35,653 nucleotides of DNA from Chloroflexota bacterium. GTDB lineage: Bacteria; Chloroflexota; UBA6077; CF-72. Below, one piece after another: positions 29,861 to 35,653 of this stretch. Within the stretch, counting starts at the first letter, position 1, and the number at the start of each line of letters is the position of its first letter. The notes beneath the pieces are model-generated. The model did not search any database and was not told where the DNA came from. It saw nothing but the letters and a program-made list of their open reading frames with translations. Both the position numbers and the translations under genes were made by a program. The stretch spans positions 1 through 35,653 of the forward strand of contig JAFAOS010000418.1 of assembly GCA_019247515.1 (NCBI GenBank). The letters are read 5' to 3'.

Positions 29861-31258
29861 TTATGGACAGGACGGCGCGTCGGCCAAAATAGCTGACGGA
29901 CGTTTTAGAATCCGAGGGCGGTTGGCGATCTGGTAATGTCGGGCAGCCATGCGCCGCACCAGTATGGCTAGCCACAGCAAGTAAGAAATTGAGTAAAGTA
30001 CGCCCGCCCAGAACACTCCTGGCAAGCCGAACAAGTACGCGCCACCAATGTTCAAAGCAACGGCGAGCATGGCGGTCAGGACTTTGGGCGCCAGCAGCGA
30101 GCGTGAGTCACCGAGCACCATCGGTACGAGCGAGAGCGTCTGGGCCACGACGAACAGTCCACTGGATAGGACCGCGACGGGTAGGAATGCGGAAACGCTC
30201 TGGTACTGGGCTCCCACTGCGAGCGCGAACAGTTGCTGGTGGAGCAGCATCGTCGTCAACGTCAGCAATACCACAGCTGCCGCCAGTCCGAGTGCAAGTG
30301 CTGCGCACGTCCGGATAGCAGCCTGCGTTCGCACTGGATCAGAGCCGGCGCCAGCTTGGGCGTACGCGATGGGTGCAGCAACCTGGAACAGCATGGCGCC
30401 GATCAATGTGAGCGGATACGCCCCCAACTGGGCGACAATTGCGTACAGGCCAACATCGGCGGACGAGCCAACTAGCTGGACGGCCCACCGGTCGGACGAC
30501 ATCTGCAGCCAGGTAAACAGGCCCCAGATGCCAAATGGCGCGGCATAGGTCAGCATGCGGAGCTCGACAGTGTGCGTCGCGGCAGAACTGCTTTGGGACA
30601 GCCCCAATCGCCGGAGGGTGCGGCGAAAATACCAGAATTGGGAGCCAAGAATCGCGCTGCTCGCCAGGCAGTACGCGACCATCCCAACCCAGCTCGCCTG
30701 CAGAACAGACGCGATCAGCACCACCGCAAGGACCGGGCGTAACCATTGCCGGATTCCCTGGTGGATCGCCACGACACTTCGCTGGCGTGCGGCGTTCTGA
30801 ACTCCGTCGAGGATCGACTCGCAGCCGCTCAAGAACCCAAATAACACCGCTCCCAGCGTGAGCGGTAGCCACTCCGTTCGTCCAACAAGCAGCAGCGCGC
30901 CAGCAGCGATGAGGCCGATGGCCACCATCAACCCGGCGGCACTCAGGGTCAGTCTACGAAGCGCGCTGAAGAATGCGGGCGTCTGGCCTGTCTCGCGGGC
31001 CGGCGCGAAAAAGCGCTCCGCGGCGTTGACGAGCGGCCCCAGGATGACCTGGAAGGCGAGCGTGGCAGCGGTCAGGGCAAGTGCGAGCTCGCCATACGTG
31101 CCCGGGTCGAGCACGCCAGTGAGCAGGCGCACTCCGATGAGGGCGCCGACGGCGCCGACGAGCTGTCCGCCAGTAATCCAGGCGGCTTCTCTCCAGGCGC
31201 CCCAGCGGGAAAGAGCTCCCGACCAGGTCTTCACCGCCGTCGCGGTCAGTTGAGGCAC
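29861..31258 (-). CDS. Wzx-type polysaccharide flippase / oligosaccharide repeat transporter
   Basis: A protein of about 465 residues with some 12 membrane helices, of the MOP (MATE/Wzx) superfamily. Family-like blocks are AAWITGGQLVGAVGALIGVR with TYGELALALTAATL near the N-terminus, YAAPFGIWGLFTWLQMSSDRW with VGLYAIVAQLGAYPLTLIGA in the middle, and VLSSGLFVVAQTLSLVPMVL near the C-terminus. It would flip lipid-linked sugar repeats made by the adjacent glycosyltransferases. The start is uncertain. GTG at 31256-31258 overlaps the upstream gene by 13 bases, and GTG at 31232-31234 lies just past that stop. The longer frame to 31333 lies inside the upstream gene. Confidence 0.85.
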   Translation of the reverse strand: MPQLTATAVKTWSGALSRWGAWREAAWITGGQLVGAVGALIGVRLLTGVLDPGTYGELALALTAATLAFQVILGPLVNAAERFFAPARETGQTPAFFSALRRLTLSAAGLMVAIGLIAAGALLLVGRTEWLPLTLGAVLFGFLSGCESILDGVQNAARQRSVVAIHQGIRQWLRPVLAVVLIASVLQASWVGMVAYCLASSAILGSQFWYFRRTLRRLGLSQSSSAATHTVELRMLTYAAPFGIWGLFTWLQMSSDRWAVQLVGSSADVGLYAIVAQLGAYPLTLIGAMLFQVAAPIAYAQAGAGSDPVRTQAAIRTCAALALGLAAAVVLLTLTTMLLHQQLFALAVGAQYQSVSAFLPVAVLSSGLFVVAQTLSLVPMVLGDSRSLLAPKVLTAMLAVALNIGGAYLFGLPGVFWAGVLYSISYLLWLAILVRRMAARHYQIANRPRILKRPSAILADAPSCP

Positions 31259-32355
31259 AGCACCGCGCGACGGAAATGCTCCAGGGAGAATCCAGCATAG
31301 CCGGTCCGAATAGCCTTGCGGAACATGTCGCACGCGTAGGCCGGATCTGCGCCAATGACTTGAAGGACACTCCCCACGCCGCGAGCACGCCTGTCGCTCT
31401 GCAGTGTTGCGGCTGCACGCGCCAGCGCCAGCTGAGCTCGGCCGCGGCGTGACAAACGCTCACCCGTATTCATCTCGGAGGCCCAGCCCAGAATTTCAAG
31501 AGCGCCAGCCGGGTCGCCAACGCTTGCCAGAAACAACGCCCTGGATGCAGCAGCAGCGACGATGAGCTGTGTAATTTCACTCGCTGAACTAACGGCTCGA
31601 AGTTCGTGCAGGGTCACTGGCGCGGATCCGGTGATCAGCTGATCGCTAAGACCATCTCTCCGCAAGCGGGCGGCGACCTGCGCGGCCACTGTGGAGATGA
31701 TTTGCTGTTCTTGCCGACGGCAGGAAACCTGCCCCGGATGGAAACGATAGCGCAATACGGACGTAGGCAGGTTCCCGAGTCGGGATGTTTCGCCGAAGCG
31801 CAGCCACAGGTCATAATCCTCGGCGTCCGCGAAGGCAGAGCGGTAGCCACCAAGGTGTTCAAAAGCTGAGCGTCGCATCATCACAGCCGGGTGCGCAAAC
31901 GCACTGCTGCTTCGAAGGATGGCTCGAATTTCGGCGTCGCTCGACGGGTAACGGACGTCGTAGATGGTTCCGCCGTCGTCCTTCATGACAGTGATGTTCC
32001 CGCCCAGGACGCCGAGGCCCGGATCGGACTGCATGCGAGCAACTTGAGCAGCAAGGCGGTGCGCAGCAGCAATATCGTCCGCGTCCATGCGGGCCAGCAA
32101 CTCGCCACGCGCTAGACTACAGGCGCGGTTGAGAGTTGCCACAAGGCCCCTTCGCACCTGCGTATAGACGCGAACGCGTTGGTCAAGGGCGCTGACGCGG
32201 TCAAGGAACTCCGGCGTGCCGTCAGTTGATCCGTCGTCAACGATGACGAACTCGAAGTCCTCGAACGTTTGAGAGCGGATCGAATCGACGGCTTCGGCAA
32301 GATACGGACCGCCATTGTGGACAGGCATAACGACACTAACCAGCGGACCTCCCAC
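31246..32355 (-). CDS. GT2 family glycosyltransferase with helical C-terminal extension
   Basis: A 369-residue GT-A fold enzyme. PLVSVVMPVHNGGPYLAEAV opens the domain, IVDDGSTDG (38-46) binds the nucleotide, and D91-A-D93 (ARMDADDI) is the metal motif. RSAFEHLGGYRSAF and DAEDYDLWLRFGE complete the acceptor side. After about residue 225 comes an Ala/Leu/Arg-rich helical region of about 140 residues without membrane segments, unlike the short tails of most GT2 enzymes. It may be a protein-contact domain. GTG at 32353-32355 starts one base after the stop of the upstream gene; the earlier frame lies antisense to nothing useful and inside that gene. The sugar and acceptor are unknown. Confidence 0.85.
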   Translation of the reverse strand: MGGPLVSVVMPVHNGGPYLAEAVDSIRSQTFEDFEFVIVDDGSTDGTPEFLDRVSALDQRVRVYTQVRRGLVATLNRACSLARGELLARMDADDIAAAHRLAAQVARMQSDPGLGVLGGNITVMKDDGGTIYDVRYPSSDAEIRAILRSSSAFAHPAVMMRRSAFEHLGGYRSAFADAEDYDLWLRFGETSRLGNLPTSVLRYRFHPGQVSCRRQEQQIISTVAAQVAARLRRDGLSDQLITGSAPVTLHELRAVSSASEITQLIVAAAASRALFLASVGDPAGALEILGWASEMNTGERLSRRGRAQLALARAAATLQSDRRARGVGSVLQVIGADPAYACDMFRKAIRTGYAGFSLEHFRRAVLCLN

Positions 32356-32356
32356 T

Positions 32357-33499
32357 TCAGCCCACCTCGAAAACAGCGCCGCGCCTCGGCCCAGTGGCGA
32401 TGAGATCCGACGCCGGTTGCGACGCAAATCCCATTGTGTTGAAAATCTCGACGAAGCGGTGGACGTAGGTGTGTGCACGCAGCGTGCGTTGGTAACCGCT
32501 TTCGGCGATGGCTCTGCGCTCGTCTTCGTGTGCGAGGTAGTGCCGGAGTCGCCGGACGAGTTCGTCCGGGGTGGAAAAGCAGGCGACGTCGCGACCTGGC
32601 TTGTAGTAGTCGGAAAGATCTTCAGCCAGACCAGTTAGCGTAAATCCTCCGCAGCCCGGAATTTCGAAATTGCGACCCTTGATCTGCTCTGCATAGCCGG
32701 TCGCGGTCGCCGTTGGAGTGCCGCACTCGAGGCGGGCGATGCCTCGAAGCAATGCACCTCTAACTGAATGTGACATCGGGAGTTGGACTATCGTGCGCTG
32801 AAGGAGCCCACATGTCCGCGCCTTCAAACCAGGCTTGTTGGACGAGTTCGAAAGATTCAGGTTGACACGACTCTGACCGAAGACCCGGATCATCTCCTCC
32901 TGCGATAGACGCCCCTCAGACCAGCCCTTGCCCCAGACACGCAGGTCGATTCCGGCATCGCGCACAAGCTGAACTATGTGGGGTCGATCCCCATGCGGCA
33001 TGCCGACGAAGGTCGCATCGTACCGGTCAGGCAAATCCAGCTTTCGGTAGAGAAAGTGGTTGCACGCCCACTGACTCTTGATCACGTGCTTGAAGCCGAG
33101 TTGGGAGTACCTGGGTAATGCGCTCGCCGCGGTTGTGACGACCCAGTTGAATTTCGGCGCCCACCTGCTCGAGAAGTCGTCGAAGCGCCAGTGGTCGTCA
33201 CAAAACCAGTTGACGGTCGTGGTCTGCGAATCCCTTGAAATCCGTTGAATCACTGCAGGGTCAAACTCGTCTCGGAAGAGCACCGAGAACATGATGTCCG
33301 GTTTTTCAACGGTCACCAGTTCAAGGAGTCGCCGATTCATGAACTCACGTCCACGGTCGCGAGCTACGCTGGCGAAGTCGAAGTAGATCAGGTCGTGGCC
33401 CATGTTGAGCAGCGAGTCGAAGAAGTTGTAGTGCTCGAAGCTCAATCCTCTTCGTGGATCGCCATAGTCGTATTTGAGCGCGGCGTACAGGATCTTCAT
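32357..33499 (-). CDS. CgeB-like GT-B glycosyltransferase
   Basis: A 380-residue protein of the spore-maturation CgeB-like glycosyltransferase group. The N-terminal half has MKILYAALKYDYGDPRRGLS, NFFDSLLNMGHDLIYFDF, KPDIMFSVLF and VNWFCDDHWRFDDFSSRWAP. The C-terminal half has VNLNLSNSS, GRNFEIPGCGGFTLTG, DLSDYYKPGRDVACFSTPDE and a helix ending in RTLRAHTYVHRF, the usual glycosyltransferase group 1 finish with the E-P/G donor site. The upstream open frame (112 codons) has no similarity, and ATG at 33497-33499 overlaps the previous stop as ATGA, so it is chosen. It acts in the cytoplasm on a surface glycan. Confidence 0.85.
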   Translation of the reverse strand: MKILYAALKYDYGDPRRGLSFEHYNFFDSLLNMGHDLIYFDFASVARDRGREFMNRRLLELVTVEKPDIMFSVLFRDEFDPAVIQRISRDSQTTTVNWFCDDHWRFDDFSSRWAPKFNWVVTTAASALPRYSQLGFKHVIKSQWACNHFLYRKLDLPDRYDATFVGMPHGDRPHIVQLVRDAGIDLRVWGKGWSEGRLSQEEMIRVFGQSRVNLNLSNSSNKPGLKARTCGLLQRTIVQLPMSHSVRGALLRGIARLECGTPTATATGYAEQIKGRNFEIPGCGGFTLTGLAEDLSDYYKPGRDVACFSTPDELVRRLRHYLAHEDERRAIAESGYQRTLRAHTYVHRFVEIFNTMGFASQPASDLIATGPRRGAVFEVG

Positions 33500-34350
33500 G
33501 CGAAAGCCCGGACCCCCGTGAATTGTGACAGGCTTCGGATCAGCATGAAGCCGTACAGCAACGTGAGGAGCAACGCAAATCGTGGCGATGCTCCGCCGTG
33601 GCGAACACGAGCAGGTAAGCGCGACAGGCGTCGGAGCAAGAGTCCCGGCGCAAACAATCGCGGGTGATTGACCTGGAGTCGTGTCGCCATCAGAAGGTTG
33701 CGCTGCAGGACTTGCCACGACGTCCATGTCAACGTGTTCCGGCTGCTCACCGGGTGTTGCCGGTACCGTAACAGCGGCTTGGGCACGAATGCGCCGGCCA
33801 GTCCACGCTCGGCAAACGCCAGCCATAAGTCCCAATCTTCGCAGCGTGCCCTGGCCATGCTCGAATCGTATCCACCGACACGTTCGAACGAGACACGCCG
33901 CATCAGAGCGCTGGCGTGAACGTAGTTGCGCTCGGCGAGGCTCTCGGCGTCGAATTCCTCAACAGCATACGACCCTGCTTTTGCACCGAAATATGCAACG
34001 CTCGTGTATACGAAATGGATGTCGGCGTGGTGCTGCAATGGGGTAAGGGTCTCTTCGACGAATGTCGGTTCCAACACATCGTCAGCATCCAATCGCATCA
34101 CGAACTGCCCTCGCGCGACCCGCATGCCACGATTGACCGCGGCGCAGACGCCAGCTCGTGGCTGCGTCAACACCGTGATCGGATACCGGGAGGCCACCTG
34201 AGCAGAGTCGTCGGTCGAGCCGTCGTCGACCACGAAGACCTCAACCGGTTGATGGGTCTGGTGGAGAGCGCTTTCGATTGCCTCACCCAGGAACTGGCCG
34301 TGGTTGTGGCACGGAATGATGATACTCACGAGCTCGTTGTGGTCGCTCAT
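33496..34350 (-). CDS. GT2 family glycosyltransferase
   Basis: A 284-residue GT-A enzyme. LVSIIIPCHNHGQFLGEAIE, VVDDGSTDDS (41-50) and D88-A-D90 (MRLDADDVL) mark the donor site, and GGYDSSMARARCEDWDLWL the acceptor side (ED motif). A single C-terminal hydrophobic stretch (RFALLLTLLYGFMLIRSL) may touch the membrane. ATG at 34348-34350 overlaps the upstream gene stop as ATGA, and its own stop overlaps the CgeB-like gene as ATGA, so three glycosyltransferases are translationally coupled. The 103-codon upstream extension lies within the preceding gene and is not used. Confidence 0.88.
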   Translation of the reverse strand: MSDHNELVSIIIPCHNHGQFLGEAIESALHQTHQPVEVFVVDDGSTDDSAQVASRYPITVLTQPRAGVCAAVNRGMRVARGQFVMRLDADDVLEPTFVEETLTPLQHHADIHFVYTSVAYFGAKAGSYAVEEFDAESLAERNYVHASALMRRVSFERVGGYDSSMARARCEDWDLWLAFAERGLAGAFVPKPLLRYRQHPVSSRNTLTWTSWQVLQRNLLMATRLQVNHPRLFAPGLLLRRLSRLPARVRHGGASPRFALLLTLLYGFMLIRSLSQFTGVRAFA

Positions 34351-35429
34351 CGGATGGCCAGACCGCGTTGAGAGCGTTGTATGGATGGGGCCTCGTTTCT
34401 CGCGAGCGCGGCGGGGCTCATGGCCGTGAAGAGCACTTCGATGAGGCATTCCGCTAGGCGCGCTGCTCGAGTTGTGGATACCTGGGACAGGTGGAGCTGT
34501 GCGTAGTGGAGACGAAGCACGTCGCGATCGGCGGACGTGCGCACCAGGCGAGCGGTTGCGCGAGCCCGCGGAAGGGAGGGCAGCCAGACGATCAGGTCCA
34601 GCCAGGCGTAACCTTTGGCAGCGAGATGTCGCGGGCCGCTCATCACCGCCATACCCCACACGAGGATCTCAGCCATGACGAAGACGGGCAGCAGGGCAAG
34701 CAGCGTCCGCACGTCCAGAAGCTTGAGCAGCGTCCACCAGCGGTTACGCTCCAGGTAGCGGAGCTTCGCCGGCGAGAAGGCAGGCTGATGATCGTGCAAC
34801 ACCCGTGCTTGCGGAACGGCAATGCACCGGTACCCGGCGAACCGCACGCGCAGCGACAGATCCGTGTCCTCAAAGTACAGGAAGTGGCGCTCGTCGAAGC
34901 CACCCACGGCATCGAAGACGTCTTTGCGAATCGCGAAGCATGCACCGCTGACCGCGCTGACTTCCTCTAGCTCCGTGAGGGACTCCGCGGCCTGTCCCCA
35001 CCCGCGACACGTGGTCAGGCCACTGATGTGAACCTCGTTGCCAAACGCATCTATGTACTCCGGCGAGCGTGCGAGCAAGATCCTGGCGGTTGTCATCCCG
35101 GCGTCAGGGACTTCGTCCAGCGCCTCGACGAGTGACTCCAGCCAACCCGGCTGGGGCTCCGTATCGGGGTTCAATAACACAAGGACCTCGCCTTGCGCCA
35201 GAGCCGCGCCACGATTGCAGGCCGCACCAAATCCGGCGTTCGCGTCGGCCCGTACGAGAGTCAACCACGAATACCGCTGGGCAATAAGATCAGCCGTGCC
35301 GTCGGTCGATGCGTTGTCGATAACGAGGACCTCGTCACTGGGGCCGAGTGTTTGACGTATGGCGTCCAGGCATACGGGGATGACCTGGCGGTGGTTGAAC
35401 GTGACCACCACGATCGAAGCACGGATCAC
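34347..35429 (-). CDS. GT2 family glycosyltransferase (rhamnosyltransferase-like)
   Basis: A 360-residue GT2 enzyme of the WcaA/rhamnosyltransferase style. IVVVTFNHRQVIPVCLDAIR, VLVIDNASTDGT (35-45), NAGFGAACNRGAALAQGEVL and the N87-P-D89 motif (LLNPDT) in place of DxD are visible, then SGACFAIRKDVFDAVGGFDE and FLYFEDTDLSLRVRFAGYRC. A hydrophobic pair of helices (about 240-275) and a basic tail follow. The start is GTG at 35427-35429, with a short gap to the upstream gene stop at 35442. The NPD variant and ED motif are typical of rhamnosyl or galactofuranosyl transferases; the specificity is not provable here. Confidence 0.88.
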   Translation of the reverse strand: MIRASIVVVTFNHRQVIPVCLDAIRQTLGPSDEVLVIDNASTDGTADLIAQRYSWLTLVRADANAGFGAACNRGAALAQGEVLVLLNPDTEPQPGWLESLVEALDEVPDAGMTTARILLARSPEYIDAFGNEVHISGLTTCRGWGQAAESLTELEEVSAVSGACFAIRKDVFDAVGGFDERHFLYFEDTDLSLRVRFAGYRCIAVPQARVLHDHQPAFSPAKLRYLERNRWWTLLKLLDVRTLLALLPVFVMAEILVWGMAVMSGPRHLAAKGYAWLDLIVWLPSLPRARATARLVRTSADRDVLRLHYAQLHLSQVSTTRAARLAECLIEVLFTAMSPAALARNEAPSIQRSQRGLAIR

Positions 35430-35441
35430 GACATGCCTGCT

Positions 35442-35653
35442 TCAGGTACGGCCAGCATAGTGCCGAAACATTGCTCGCATGCTGTGGAGCACCACGCCCA
35501 CAAATCCGGCCAGCATGCCGAGGAGGCACAGCAGGACGGTGATCAGCGCGTATCCGATGGCAAGCGTGAGGGTCGCTTGATAGACCTGTACCACATACCC
35601 CCCCAGAGCCAGTCCGGCCAGCAACGCCAGTAACCCGGGGACACTGAAGAACA
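35442..35653 (-). CDS. C-terminal part of a membrane glycosyltransferase (DPM1-like GT2), cut by window edge
   Basis: The last 70 codons of a gene that begins beyond the right edge. Two membrane helices are visible (FFSVPGLLALLAGLALGGYV and AIGYALITVLLCLLGMLAGF) with a short periplasmic loop, then VGVVLHSMRAMFRHYAGRT and TGA. This layout is the usual end of polyprenyl-phosphate glycosyltransferases of the GT2/DPM1-like type. The identity rests on topology and on the surrounding glycan genes only. It probably heads or continues the same minus-strand cluster. Confidence 0.55.
   Translation of the reverse strand, partial: FFSVPGLLALLAGLALGGYVVQVYQATLTLAIGYALITVLLCLLGMLAGFVGVVLHSMRAMFRHYAGRT

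Overview
High-GC bacterial chromosome or contig fragment, most likely a soil-type Chloroflexota. The best clue is the pair of very long extracellular proteins whose spacers are built from Thr-Pro dipeptides (TPT, TDTPT, TSTPT), a style common in that phylum. The catabolic and glycan genes around them are compatible with this. The assignment is an inference, because no rRNA or marker gene lies in the window. No tRNA, rRNA, CRISPR array or intact mobile element was seen.

Region 1 (1-10734, all minus strand) reads as one tightly spaced catabolic block. In transcription order it holds an SRPBCC protein, an ArsR-type repressor, a tandem carboxymuconolactone-decarboxylase-like protein, a tandem dimeric alpha/beta-barrel protein, a thiamine-diphosphate enzyme, a DUF3500 protein, a beta-lactamase-fold serine hydrolase, a class III CoA-transferase, a crotonase-fold hydratase, an amidase and the start of an FG-GAP/CRTAC1-type exported protein. 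The set suggests carbon-carbon cleavage, CoA activation and hydration of some organic acid or amide. The substrate cannot be read from the sequence. Region 2 (10735-12358) is the divergent control point: two near-identical 18-bp dyads, 42 bp apart, lie between the SRPBCC-ArsR pair and a plus-strand DUF899-DUF2182 pair.

Region 3 (12480-20990, plus) is a surface module: a 1701-residue modular adhesin-like protein, an orphan rhamnose-type sugar-binding protein without a lipobox or transporter partners, and a 784-residue second surface protein. The two large proteins share a paralogous choice-of-anchor-C-like domain and Thr-Pro spacers containing in-frame minisatellites. A VOC-fold protein follows (21174-21614).

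Region 4 (22162-26752, minus) is a two-gene cassette: a TPR-CHAT protein (caspase-like His/Cys dyad) followed after 4 bp by an intracellular-looking S8 subtilase. This is a plausible two-protease signalling or cell-death module and the best candidate for an undescribed system.

Region 5 (26800-29750) is a gene graveyard: a frameshifted TnpB with the hairpin-bearing right end of an IS200/IS605-type element, a beta-sandwich protein remnant, a UGT-type glycosyltransferase remnant and an FkbM-type methyltransferase remnant. A GT2-GtrA gene is embedded among them, and its C-terminal tail runs antisense into the UGT remnant. Region 6 (29861-35653, minus) is a polysaccharide cluster: a Wzx-type flippase and five glycosyltransferases, several overlapping by 4 bp, the last cut by the window edge.
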